In this document: positions 17,261 through 25,887 of the stretch, piece by piece
How positions within the stretch are numbered: the first letter of the stretch is position 1
Layout of the letters: every line of letters starts with the position of its first letter
Assembly: GCA_045652245.1 (NCBI GenBank)
Contig: JAZRTY010000033.1
Span: 124,001 to 188,000, forward strand
Direction of reading: 5' to 3'
DNA length: 64,000 nt
Source of the DNA: SIG622 sp045652245
Lineage (GTDB): Bacteria > Bacillota > Clostridia > Oscillospirales > CAG-382
Made by a program: the position numbers and the translations under genes
Notes under the pieces: generated by a model
The model's input: the letters and a program-made list of their open reading frames with translations, nothing else
What the model was told of the DNA's origin: nothing
Database searches by the model: none

Positions 17261-17295
17261 AAAATCCCGTCTCAGAATCAAAGAGACAGGATTTT
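17261..17295 (-). promoter_or_regulatory. Leader hairpin, possible attenuator of the ridA-ilv operon
   Basis: 13-bp stem with one G-T pair (17261-17273 with 17283-17295, loop of 9) between the promoter at 17381-17409 and ridA. On the minus strand it is followed by a broken T-run (ATTTTATGTTTATTT). I see no T-box core or obvious Leu/Ile/Val-rich leader peptide, so the mechanism is open. Confidence 0.5.
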
Positions 17296-17380
17296 AAAAA
17301 ATCTGATTATAACAAATAAATGAATAAGTGTTATTAAGCAACGAAAATATTTGATTTTTCCCTATCTGTTCTATTAGGGT

Positions 17381-17409
17381 ATTATATCACTTTTGGCCTG
17401 AAAAGTCAA
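17381..17409 (-). promoter_or_regulatory. Promoter of the ridA-ilvBNCD operon
   Basis: On the minus strand TTGACT (17409-17404), exactly 17 bp, TATAAT (17386-17381). Predicted transcript leader is about 150 nt. Confidence 0.75.
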
Positions 17410-17493
17410 GTAAATTTACAAATTTAGCATTATTTTTTTCACTAAGTCGCAGGAAAAAAGAATTATACCAACAATCAAGTCACAAATTATAGC

Positions 17494-19119
17494 TTAAATG
17501 ATATTTTTTGCTCTTTCGATTGCAACATCAATATTACCCGTAATATTATCAGTACCGACAATTTCAACAACACCGAACTTACTTATTACCTTCATCGGTT
17601 GCTTGTTGACGTGCGAGAGAATTACAGTAATTCCTCTGCCTTTCAGATTAACTATCAGTGAAGTAAATATACGGACAGCCGATATATCCAAGGCATGAGT
17701 GTTACTCATTCTGAAAATTACGACTTTAGTGTTTTCCAAAACCTCAAAGCTTCCGAGAAGGTCGGTCGAAGCAAAGAACATAGCACCGCTAAGTTCAAAA
17801 ATTTCGGTATTTTCAGGTATCTCTTTCAAGGCAACAGAGTTTGAAGTCCTCTCCCACTTTCTGACCGATGATACATCAGTCATTCTTTTCAGGAAGAGAA
17901 TTGTTGCACAAAGCATACCCACCTCAATCGCAACAATAAGGTCAAATACTACTGTCAAAATAAAAGTTAATACAAGAATAAAGATGTCACTTTTAGGTGC
18001 TTTCCTGCATATTTCAACAAAGTGTCTCCATTCAGACATATTATATGCTACCATAAACAGAATCGCAGCTATGATAGGCATAGGAATCCATGCCGCATAC
18101 GGCATGAGTACGACAAGTATCAAAAGCAGAACAACAGCATGTACTATTCCGGCAACAGGACTTTTTCCACCATTTTTTACATTCGCAGCCGTCCTTGCAA
18201 TAGCACCGGTAGCCGGAATACCACCAAACAGTCCCGAACACATATTACCAAGCCCTTGTGCAATAAGCTCTGTATTCGAATTATGCTTATCACCAATCAT
18301 TCCGTCGGACACCACACAAGAAAGCAGCGATTCGATTGCTGCAAGAATTGCGATTGTAAAAGCACTGGGAACAAGAGCTTTAACCATTTCAAGGGAAAAT
18401 CCGGGAAGTGAAAATTCAGGCAGCTTACTTGTAATTTTATATAAATCTCCTATAGTATTGACCTCAAGATTAAAAACCTTAACAATTATAACACCGACAA
18501 CCACAGCTATAAGTGAGCCGGGAATTTTTTTATTTATGTAAGGCCATATTATCAAAATTGCAAGCCCGATAAGCCCAACAAGAAGTGCTGTTAAATTAAC
18601 TGTTGAAATTGAATCAATAATTGCTTCAACCTTTTCGGTAGTTTCAATGGGTGAAGCCCCCTCTTTGAATGTAAGACCAAGAAAATCCTTAACCTGTCCG
18701 ACAACAATAGTGACGGCAATACCGGAAGTAAAACCGGTAGTAATGGTATACGGTATGTACTTTATAAGCGAACCAAAGCGAAGTATTCCCATTAAAATCA
18801 GAATAATACCTGCCATAATTGTCGCAATTACAAGTCCACTTGTACCGAACTGAACAACAATACCGGCGACAATAGTTGCAAATGCTGCCGTAGGTCCCGA
18901 GATATTAACGTTACTGCCCCCAAACAGTGCAATAACAAACCCCGCAACAATCGCAGTATAAAGCCCTTTTTCGGGAGAAACACCCGAAGCAATTGCAAGT
19001 GCAATCGAAAGGGGCAAGGCAATAATTGCGACGATTATGCCTGCAACAATATCATTTGATAGTTTTTTGACACTATAATTTTTCAATGCCGATATAATTT
19101 TTGGTTCAAAAATTTTCAT
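17494..19119 (-). CDS. SulP family anion transporter with STAS domain
   Basis: 541 residues: about 11-12 membrane helices (residues about 20-415, including the SulP motif GLYTAIVAGFVIALFGGS and NISGPTAAFA) and a C-terminal cytoplasmic STAS domain (residues about 440-540). SulP proteins carry sulfate, bicarbonate or dicarboxylates; the substrate cannot be told here. Single-gene unit. Oddity: the only clear Shine-Dalgarno (GGAGGAAGGAAG at about 19139-19150) is some 26 bases from the ATG; a small hairpin GAAGC-TGAA-GCTTC between them could bring the two together. Confidence 0.9.
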   Translation of the reverse strand: MKIFEPKIISALKNYSVKKLSNDIVAGIIVAIIALPLSIALAIASGVSPEKGLYTAIVAGFVIALFGGSNVNISGPTAAFATIVAGIVVQFGTSGLVIATIMAGIILILMGILRFGSLIKYIPYTITTGFTSGIAVTIVVGQVKDFLGLTFKEGASPIETTEKVEAIIDSISTVNLTALLVGLIGLAILIIWPYINKKIPGSLIAVVVGVIIVKVFNLEVNTIGDLYKITSKLPEFSLPGFSLEMVKALVPSAFTIAILAAIESLLSCVVSDGMIGDKHNSNTELIAQGLGNMCSGLFGGIPATGAIARTAANVKNGGKSPVAGIVHAVVLLLILVVLMPYAAWIPMPIIAAILFMVAYNMSEWRHFVEICRKAPKSDIFILVLTFILTVVFDLIVAIEVGMLCATILFLKRMTDVSSVRKWERTSNSVALKEIPENTEIFELSGAMFFASTDLLGSFEVLENTKVVIFRMSNTHALDISAVRIFTSLIVNLKGRGITVILSHVNKQPMKVISKFGVVEIVGTDNITGNIDVAIERAKNII

Positions 19120-19286
19120 ATATTTAGCGAAGCTTCAGCTTCCTTCCTCCGAAATATTTATCAATAATATTTTACTACTTTTTTCAGGAAAAACAATACA
19201 TTTTGCAATTATTTTTAAAATTCGGCGAAAAAAGATTATTTTAGTAAAAATGTGAAAGATTTTTGTTTATATTGTATAATTCAGAT

Positions 19287-19319
19287 AACAAAAAAGGCTA
19301 CAGAAAAACTGTAACCTTT
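19287..19319 (-). terminator. Terminator of the XRE regulator gene
   Basis: On the minus strand AAGGTTACAG-TTTTT-CTGTAGCCTT (one T-G pair) followed by six T. Confidence 0.8.
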
Positions 19320-19335
19320 AAAAAATTGAATATTG

Positions 19336-19590
19336 CTATGATTTGGAATTAAGAATTTCAGAAAATTCCACTCCGAAAACCTTAGAGAAAGCGACGATTT
19401 CAATATCAGTAACAAAACGTTTACCACATTCGATTCTTTGTACAGCGTTTTTATCGATATCGACACCTAAAATCTGCATTTTTTCTGCCAATGCTCTCTG
19501 CGACATTTTAGGTTCACAGCTTTTCCTGAGTTGTGCGATTTGTTCTCCACAAATATTGTTCTTTCCGGTACAAGACTTGTTCTTAAACAT
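19336..19590 (-). CDS. XRE-type helix-turn-helix regulator
   Basis: 84 residues, essentially one HTH_3/Cro-CI domain (EQIAQLRKSCEPKMSQRALA, then NAVQRIECGKRFVTDIEIVAFSKVFGV), preceded by a basic N-terminus with two cysteines (KNKSCTGKNNIC). The ATG at 19590 is used because AGAGGTG lies six bases upstream; a longer reading from 19656 has no binding site. Monocistronic with its own terminator. Its target is not visible; the recG and sulP genes on either side have their own signals. Confidence 0.83.
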   Translation of the reverse strand: MFKNKSCTGKNNICGEQIAQLRKSCEPKMSQRALAEKMQILGVDIDKNAVQRIECGKRFVTDIEIVAFSKVFGVEFSEILNSKS

Positions 19591-19753
19591 AAAAAACACC
19601 TCTGATAATGTATATTCATATAAAATCAAATATATTATACCGAAAAATATGGACAAATTGACACATAGAATATGTTGTTTTTAAAGTATTTGTGAATTTT
19701 CAGAAAACATTTATGGTGATTTTAATGTACTAAAATAAAAATTTGTGAAATTA

Positions 19754-21820
19754 TTACCGATTTTCACATAAAAGTTTCTTTGCAAGCTCCTTACTGTCAT
19801 TTATAAGCTTCATATCGGCAGAAACATCTGCGATTTTAAACCTTAATTCACCGTGCTGTCGCTCTCCGAAAAATTCTCCGGGACCTCGAAGCTCAAGGTC
19901 AGATTGCGCTATTTCAAAGCCGTTATTTGTATTGCACATAACGGCAAGTCTTTTTACTGTCGGATTATTTATAGCGGAAATATTTTTAATATTTACACCA
20001 TTAAGTATGCTCGAAAACAGAACACAGTATGCCTTATCTTTTCCTCTGCCGACCCTTCCGCGTAATTGATGAAGCTGAGAAAGACCGAATCTCTCGGCAT
20101 TTTCAATTACCATAAGGGTTGCATTCGGAACATTCACCCCGACTTCGACGACTGTCGTGGAGACAAGAATATCGATCGAACCATTAGCAAAATCAGACAT
20201 AATTTTATCTTTTTCGGAATTCTTGAGTTTTCCATGCATAAGGCCAACCGAGTATCTCGGGAAGGTTTCAGACAGAATCTTACAGTAATTCTCAACACTT
20301 TTCAAAGCATCACGTTCACTTTTTACTTCATCAGGCTCATCGGGATCTCGTACGAGTGGACAAATTACATACACTTGATTTCCGTTATTTACGTGTTTTG
20401 TAATAAAATTATTTATTCTTTCTCTGTATTCCTCGCCGAGCGCAAAGGTATCTACCTTCTGTCTTCCGGGAGGTAAATCAGTAATACTTGTAACCTCAAG
20501 ATCTCCATAAAGCATAAGTGCAAGCGTTCTCGGAATTGGAGTAGCACTCATAACGAGCATATGTGGCTTTAAATTATCATAGAAGTCCGAATCAAGCGAA
20601 GCCTTGTTTTCAAGAAGCTCTCTCTGTCGCACTCCGAATCTGTGTTGTTCATCTGTTATAACAAGGGCTAGATTTGAAAATTCAACATTTTTCTCAATAA
20701 TTGCATGTGTACCGATGAGAAAATCGATTTCACCTGTTGCAAGCTTTTTGAGAATTGTTTTTCTTTTACCGGCACTTGTGCTTCCTGTCAGAAGCGCACA
20801 CACTATACCATACTTTCGCATCAACGGCTCAAGAGAATCATAGTGCTGTGTTGCAAGAATTGAAGTAGGAGCCATCATCGCAGACTGATAATTATTTTTT
20901 GCACAAACATAGACTGCAGTTGCCGCAATAATAGTTTTACCGCAACCTACATCCCCCTGAATAAGCCTTCTCATAGGAGATGTTCCATTTTTCATATCCG
21001 AAATTATGTCCTTTACTGCATTCCTTTGTCCCTCCGTCAGTTCAAAGGATAATGATTTTAAAAATTCTTCATAACTGTCATTTTGAACCTTTAACGAGCT
21101 GTATTTTTCATTTTGACTTGATATTCGCATAAGGCCAAGCTGAAAATTCAAAAGCTCATCAAACGCAAGTCTTTTTCTTGCAATTTCAATTTCATGCCGA
21201 TTGCCGGGAAAATGAATTTTTTGTAATGCTTCATAGTAGGTACAAAGTCCGTACTCTTCTCTTTGTTCCTTTGTCAAAATGTCAAATTTGTCATCCTTAA
21301 ATACATCAATTGCCTGTTTTATTGCTGCAATTATTATTGTGTCGGTAAGCCCCGCAGTAAGCGGATACTTGGGTACAAGAGAAAGTAATTCCTTAGAATA
21401 TATTGTTTCAAATGACGGTGAAATGAATTCAGGACTTGTGAAACCACCTGATACCTTACCATATAGTCTTACCTTAGTGCCAACAGGAATACTGTACGAA
21501 AGATATTCACGATTAAAAAAAGTACATTTAACAGAACCTGTATCATCAAAGCAAGAGAATTTTTGAACAGTCATAGCTTTTTTACCGTTTTTACCGGGAA
21601 TGCGAGAGCTTTTAATCTGAGTTCCGACAGTTACAATACAAGATTGCGTTTCACCGGGGACAAGCTCATTTACGCAAGAAATATTACCTCTGTCTTCATA
21701 ACCTCTCGGATAATGTTCGCACAGCTGATGTAAATTATAAATACCAAGCTTTGCAAATAATTTCTCTCTTGCCGAGCTCACCCCAAAAAGAGAATGGAGC
21801 GGACTATCGGATTTTAACAT
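19754..21820 (-). CDS. recG: ATP-dependent DNA helicase RecG
   Basis: 688 residues. N-terminal wedge/OB domain (residues about 1-230), then SF2 helicase: Walker A GDVGCGKTIIAAT, DEQHRFGVRQRELL (DEQH box), SATPIPRTLALMLYGD, and QLHQLRGRVGRG with the RecG C-terminal TRG region. It regresses stalled forks and processes Holliday junctions. Start at 21820 (MLKSDSPLHSLFG) chosen for GGGGGTG just upstream; the longer reading to 21940 would run through the promoter. Complete and single-gene unit. Confidence 0.96.
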   Translation of the reverse strand: MLKSDSPLHSLFGVSSAREKLFAKLGIYNLHQLCEHYPRGYEDRGNISCVNELVPGETQSCIVTVGTQIKSSRIPGKNGKKAMTVQKFSCFDDTGSVKCTFFNREYLSYSIPVGTKVRLYGKVSGGFTSPEFISPSFETIYSKELLSLVPKYPLTAGLTDTIIIAAIKQAIDVFKDDKFDILTKEQREEYGLCTYYEALQKIHFPGNRHEIEIARKRLAFDELLNFQLGLMRISSQNEKYSSLKVQNDSYEEFLKSLSFELTEGQRNAVKDIISDMKNGTSPMRRLIQGDVGCGKTIIAATAVYVCAKNNYQSAMMAPTSILATQHYDSLEPLMRKYGIVCALLTGSTSAGKRKTILKKLATGEIDFLIGTHAIIEKNVEFSNLALVITDEQHRFGVRQRELLENKASLDSDFYDNLKPHMLVMSATPIPRTLALMLYGDLEVTSITDLPPGRQKVDTFALGEEYRERINNFITKHVNNGNQVYVICPLVRDPDEPDEVKSERDALKSVENYCKILSETFPRYSVGLMHGKLKNSEKDKIMSDFANGSIDILVSTTVVEVGVNVPNATLMVIENAERFGLSQLHQLRGRVGRGKDKAYCVLFSSILNGVNIKNISAINNPTVKRLAVMCNTNNGFEIAQSDLELRGPGEFFGERQHGELRFKIADVSADMKLINDSKELAKKLLCENR

Positions 21821-21851
21821 TCTTTCACCCCCGCCTTTTACAGTATACAAT

Positions 21852-21880
21852 ATTATACCAATTTTACGTAAAAAAGTCAA
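21852..21880 (-). promoter_or_regulatory. Promoter of recG
   Basis: On the minus strand TTGACT (21880-21875), 17 bp, TATAAT (21857-21852), 31 bp before the start codon. Confidence 0.7.
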
Positions 21881-22020
21881 GAAGAAAGCTAATTTGAAGT
21901 ATTGATACGCAAAAATGTTAATTTTAAGAGAATTTAACATTTCTGCTTTTTTATTTAACCTTTTGTCCTAACTTTTAAAATTCTATTGATTTTTGATGTC
22001 AGTTATGATAATATAATACA

Positions 22021-22117
22021 TGGCAGAGTAGAAATGAATGCGTTAAGTGCTGCAAGTACGGGGAGTTGACGAGCAGACGAAGATTTATCGCGGTGTTCAT
22101 TTCGCATCCCGCTGTCG
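22021..22117 (+). ncRNA. THF (tetrahydrofolate) riboswitch before folT
   Basis: Matches the folT-type THF aptamer: closing P1 GGCAG / CTGTC, P2 GAAATGAA / TTCATTTC, the core GCGTTAAGTG and the 3' segment ATCGCGGTG followed by CGCATCCCGC. A TATAAT at 22012-22017 lies directly upstream. Downstream (22157-22186) a stem ATGCGGC / GCCGCAT is followed by TCTTTT, and its 3' arm can also pair with TGCGG at 22192-22196 next to the folT binding site. That looks like the expression platform, so folate would repress folT. The aptamer call is strong; the switching mechanism is inference. Confidence 0.88.
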
Positions 22118-22210
22118 CATATGTCCTTTTTCGTAATGCAGATTTATGGAAAAACGATGCGGCGTATTATAATTTTATTGCCGCATTCTTTTGCGGAGAA
22201 GGAGAATTTT

Positions 22211-22759
22211 ATGAATAACAAAAAACTACGGATTTTAGTCTATGACGCGTTGCTTATTGCAATTTTTGTACTTCTGTCAGCTTATCTGAAAATTGAAGTA
22301 AGTAATGTCAAAATCACACTTGCGGCATTGCCGATTATACTGTCGGCATTTTTTCTCGGTACTGCAAATACAGTAATAGTTGCTGTAATCGGTGAATTTC
22401 TATTTCAACTGCTAAGCTACGGAATAACACCCACAATGCCATTCTGGATGTTTCCCGGTATTCTCAGAGGAATACTGCTTTGTTTTCTGATAAGTTTGCT
22501 TAAAAAGAAATATAATGGAAATATCACAGCATTTAAAACATACGAATATGCAATTATAATTTTTGTAACGGCACTTGTAGTTCTTATTAGTAATACAGCT
22601 GTTATTGCTTTTGATGCAATCATATACCATTATTACTCACAAGCTTATGTATTCGGAAATCTGTTTTTCAGATTTCTCGCAATGTGTTTTTCCTGCGTTG
22701 TTTATACTGTTGTTACCAAGACGCTCGTTGACAGAGCCTACAACCAGCTTCACATATAA
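22211..22759 (+). CDS. folT: Folate ECF transporter substrate-binding (S) component
   Basis: 182 residues, six hydrophobic helices, ECF S-component pattern near the N-terminus (LVYDALLIAIFVLLSAYLK, then LAALPIILSAFFLG). FolT captures folate at the membrane and works with the shared EcfA/A'/T energising module, which is not in this window. Function is supported mainly by the THF riboswitch in its leader. ATG at 22211 follows GGAGAAGGAG; upstream in-frame starts fall inside the riboswitch region and are rejected. Confidence 0.85.
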   Translation: MNNKKLRILVYDALLIAIFVLLSAYLKIEVSNVKITLAALPIILSAFFLGTANTVIVAVIGEFLFQLLSYGITPTMPFWMFPGILRGILLCFLISLLKKKYNGNITAFKTYEYAIIIFVTALVVLISNTAVIAFDAIIYHYYSQAYVFGNLFFRFLAMCFSCVVYTVVTKTLVDRAYNQLHI

Positions 22760-22915
22760 TCAAATATATAATTCTTACGCAAGGCCTGTACTAAAAAATC
22801 AGTTCCTGTATATTTTAATTCCTTTACAGGCAAGTACGTAATTGTTTTACTTTATTTTATGATTTATAAAAACAGCTGACACACGAATATATATTTTTCA
22901 AGGAGGTAAATTTTT

Positions 22916-23572
22916 ATGATTAAGCTCTCCCCTTCAATTCTTGCAGCAAATTTCGCAAATCTCGGAAAAGATGTTGAAAAAGTCGAAATTGCAGGTGCGG
23001 AATATTTACACATAGATATAATGGACGGACACTTTGTTCCGAATATTTCTTTTGGTAATTGCGTAATCTCTGCGTTGCGTAACAGATCTAAAATGGTATT
23101 CGACGTGCATCTTATGATATATAACCTTGAAAAATACATACCCGAATTTGCAAAAGCAGGTGCTGATATTATTACCTTCCATCTTGAAGCTACACAGACA
23201 CCTCTTGAAATAATAAAGCTTATACGTGACTGTGGTAAAAAAGTCGGAATATCAATCAAACCCGGTACAAGTTTTGATGAAGTTGTGCCTTATCTTGATA
23301 AAGTAGATATGCTTCTTATAATGACAGTTGAACCGGGCTTTGGTGGACAGAAATTTATGCCTGATATGATCGAAAAAATAACAAAGGCAAAAAAATATAT
23401 TGATGAGCATAATCTGAGTTGTGATATTGAGGTTGACGGTGGAATTACCCCCGATAATTATAAGCTTTGTACTGATGCCGGTGCAAATATACTTGTTGCA
23501 GGTTCTTCAATTTTCGGTGCAGAAAATATTGAAACTGCTGTCGCAAGTTTCAGGAAAGTAAGTGAAGTATGA
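22916..23572 (+). CDS. rpe: Ribulose-phosphate 3-epimerase
   Basis: 218 residues, TIM barrel. Metal and catalytic motifs: LHIDIMDGHFVPNISFG, the loop MTVEPGFGGQKF, and EVDGGI near the end. Interconverts ribulose 5-phosphate and xylulose 5-phosphate in the pentose phosphate pathway. AAGGAGG precedes the ATG. Its stop overlaps the start of the next gene (ATGA). Confidence 0.96.
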   Translation: MIKLSPSILAANFANLGKDVEKVEIAGAEYLHIDIMDGHFVPNISFGNCVISALRNRSKMVFDVHLMIYNLEKYIPEFAKAGADIITFHLEATQTPLEIIKLIRDCGKKVGISIKPGTSFDEVVPYLDKVDMLLIMTVEPGFGGQKFMPDMIEKITKAKKYIDEHNLSCDIEVDGGITPDNYKLCTDAGANILVAGSSIFGAENIETAVASFRKVSEV

Positions 23573-24501
23573 ATAACGAAAGAATGATTGTAACCCTACT
23601 TCGGGAAATTGCAAAGGAAAACGGTTTTTCATTCCGTACATATGCCTACGATTGGATAAAGGAACTTTCAAAGGACGGAAAATCAATGTATATATACGGA
23701 TATAATTTTCCACTGAATGACACCTCCTTTACGCAGATTGCAAACGACAAAGCAAGTACGAGCGAAATACTGACAAGCAACAATATACCAAATGTTGAGC
23801 ATTTCTACTTCATGAGTCCGAATGATATTCACTATGTAAGGTATCTTGGCGTCGAGGGGAACTGGAAACAAATGTTGTCTTTGCTTGAGTTATACAAAAA
23901 AGTTGTAGTAAAACCTAATACCGGTACCGGTGGCGTAGGACTCAGGATAGTTGAGAATGCAGAGGAGCTTGAAATTGCCGTAAGCGATACCTTTTCCAAA
24001 ACAAGCACCTTATGTATCTGTCCCTATTATGATATCACCGACGAATATCGGGTTATAATTCTTAACGGAGAGGTTAAGCTTGTATTTAAGAAAACAAGAC
24101 CCTATGTTATCGGAAACGGAACTGACAGTATATCGGTTTTATGTGCAAAGCAGAATAAAAAATTTGATAAATCAATTAACTTTGACACAGGTTACATTCC
24201 AAAAGATGGCGAAAAAGTAACAGTCGGTTGGAAGCATAACCTGGGACAAGGCTCTACTCCCGACCAAATCAAAGACGGAGAGTTTTACAATGCGCTCACG
24301 GAACTTGCAAAAAAAGCGCTACATAGCCTTGGTGGAAATTTTGCCTCAGTTGATTGTGTAAATATCAACGGAAATCTGCAGGTTCTTGAGGTTAACAGTG
24401 GTGTTATGACAGATAACTTTGCAAATTCAGCCCCCGAGAACTACGAAGTCGCAAAGGATATCTATAAATCAGCAATTAATTATTATTTCAATATAAAATA
24501 A
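23569..24501 (+). CDS. ATP-grasp domain enzyme, unknown substrate
   Basis: 310 residues. N-terminal about 90 residues are a small alpha/beta part (FSFRTYAYDWIKEL); from about residue 60 on there is an ATP-grasp fold: KASTSEILTSNNIPN, KVVVKPNTGTGGVGLRIVEN (ATP-binding lysine and glycine loop), and LGGNFASVDCVNINGNLQVLEVNSGVM (Mg2+-binding acidic and Asn residues). This is closest in feel to the ATP-grasp part of cyanophycin synthetase and RimK-like ligases, which join a carboxylate to an amine. No substrate can be named. It overlaps rpe by 4 bp and lies 15 bp before the phosphofructokinase gene, so it is translationally coupled in a sugar-phosphate operon. Confidence 0.75.
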   Translation: MNNERMIVTLLREIAKENGFSFRTYAYDWIKELSKDGKSMYIYGYNFPLNDTSFTQIANDKASTSEILTSNNIPNVEHFYFMSPNDIHYVRYLGVEGNWKQMLSLLELYKKVVVKPNTGTGGVGLRIVENAEELEIAVSDTFSKTSTLCICPYYDITDEYRVIILNGEVKLVFKKTRPYVIGNGTDSISVLCAKQNKKFDKSINFDTGYIPKDGEKVTVGWKHNLGQGSTPDQIKDGEFYNALTELAKKALHSLGGNFASVDCVNINGNLQVLEVNSGVMTDNFANSAPENYEVAKDIYKSAINYYFNIK

Positions 24502-24516
24502 GAAAGGTGCCAGATA

Positions 24517-25749
24517 ATGAGAAAATTCAGCAAAGGAAATGCAGTAGTAGGACAGTCAGGTGGTCCGACAAGTGCCATCAATGCAACACTTGCAGGGGTC
24601 ATCAAGGGATGTCTCGAAAATAAGAGTATTGACAAAATTTACGGAATGAAAAACGGTCTTGAAGGGTTCCTCCGTGAGGATTTCATACATATCAACGAAT
24701 ATTTCACATCTCCAAGTGATAAAACACTTGAATTACTGGCTGCAACTCCTGCTGCCGCACTTGGCTCCTGCAGAAAGAAAATCAAGGATGATAACACAAT
24801 AAAGGAAGTTTTCAAACTTCTTGAAAAGTATGAAATCAGATATTTCTTCTATATCGGTGGTAATGACAGTATGGATACAATTAAGAAGCTGTCAGAATAC
24901 GCAAAGGCTAATGACGTATATGAGGTTAATTTCATAGGTGTTCCGAAAACAATAGATAATGACCTTGTCCTGACCGACCACACTCCCGGCTATGGCTCGG
25001 CTGCAAAGTATGTTGCAGTATCAATGCAGGAAATCATGCGTGACGTTGCAGTTTATTCAACAAAGACCGTTACTATCGTCGAAATAATGGGACGTGATGC
25101 AGGCTGGCTAACGGGTGCTGCAGCTCTCACAAATCACATTTGCGGTACGGGACCCGAGCTCATATATTTTCCTGAAACCTGTTTTTCAGAAGAGAAATTT
25201 CTTGCATCTGTAAAAGAAAAATTAGAAGAAAATCCCACCCTCGTAGTCGCAGTTTCAGAGGGAATAAGAACAAAAGACGGAAAATACGTTGCTGAAGCTG
25301 CAATGAATGGTACATTGGACAGCTTCGGACATATGCAATTAGGCGGCACCGGAAAGTATCTTGAAAACATTGTTAAAAATAAAATAGGATGCAAGGTTCG
25401 CTCGGTAGAACTTAGTATTCTTCAAAGATGTGCGTCTCACGTTTCATCCGGAACAGATATTGACGAATCGATTGAAATCGGAAGAGCCGCTGCAAACTTT
25501 GCATGTGAAGGTGAAAGCGGAAAGATGGTTGTACTTCGAAGAAATGCTGATTCCGAAAAATACTTATGTGAAATAGGAATTGAAGACGCATCAGAAATTG
25601 CAAACAAAGTAAAACGAGTACCACCGTCATTTATAAATGAAACCGAGGATGGTGTAACCGAAAAATTCATTGAATATATGTTGCCTCTTATACAGAATGA
25701 AATCCCACAAAGCTATGAGGACGGTTTGCCGGTACATTTCGTATTTTAA
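24517..25749 (+). CDS. pfp: 6-phosphofructokinase, pyrophosphate-dependent type
   Basis: 410 residues, longer than the 320-residue ATP-type enzyme. Motifs: VGQSGGPTSAINAT, GGNDSMDT (residues 114-121; Asp117 in place of the Gly of ATP enzymes), PKTIDNDL (Lys144 in place of Gly) and MGRDAGWL. In the PFK family an Asp after GG-x and a Lys before TIDND mark use of pyrophosphate, so the enzyme should be reversible. Catalytic Asp is in TIDND. Works in glycolysis/gluconeogenesis. Third gene of the rpe unit. Confidence 0.9.
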   Translation: MRKFSKGNAVVGQSGGPTSAINATLAGVIKGCLENKSIDKIYGMKNGLEGFLREDFIHINEYFTSPSDKTLELLAATPAAALGSCRKKIKDDNTIKEVFKLLEKYEIRYFFYIGGNDSMDTIKKLSEYAKANDVYEVNFIGVPKTIDNDLVLTDHTPGYGSAAKYVAVSMQEIMRDVAVYSTKTVTIVEIMGRDAGWLTGAAALTNHICGTGPELIYFPETCFSEEKFLASVKEKLEENPTLVVAVSEGIRTKDGKYVAEAAMNGTLDSFGHMQLGGTGKYLENIVKNKIGCKVRSVELSILQRCASHVSSGTDIDESIEIGRAAANFACEGESGKMVVLRRNADSEKYLCEIGIEDASEIANKVKRVPPSFINETEDGVTEKFIEYMLPLIQNEIPQSYEDGLPVHFVF

Positions 25750-25817
25750 AATGTTAAAATAAAAAGCATATAATTTGTAAAATTTAACAAAAAATACAAT
25801 TAAGTAGCTAAAAAGAC

Positions 25818-25846
25818 TTGTAATTTACAAAATTTAGTGCTATAAT
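25818..25846 (+). promoter_or_regulatory. Promoter of the LRR gene, with palindrome TTGTAATTTACAA
   Basis: TTGTAA (25818-25823), 17 bp, TATAAT (25841-25846). The -35 box is part of the dyad TTGTAA-T-TTACAA. The 13-mer ACTTGTAATTTAC here also occurs at the ireB promoter. Confidence 0.65.
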
Positions 25847-25887
25847 AGCTATATGTTTAAATTTCATTTTAAAATTTGGAGGACATC

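Noticed and set aside
17220..17409. T-box or known riboswitch in the ilv leader
   Set aside because: No GGTGG-type T-box core and no known aptamer pattern; only a hairpin is supported.
17699..18541. 280-codon plus-strand frame
   Set aside because: Antisense to the SulP gene; no start signal or recognisable domain.
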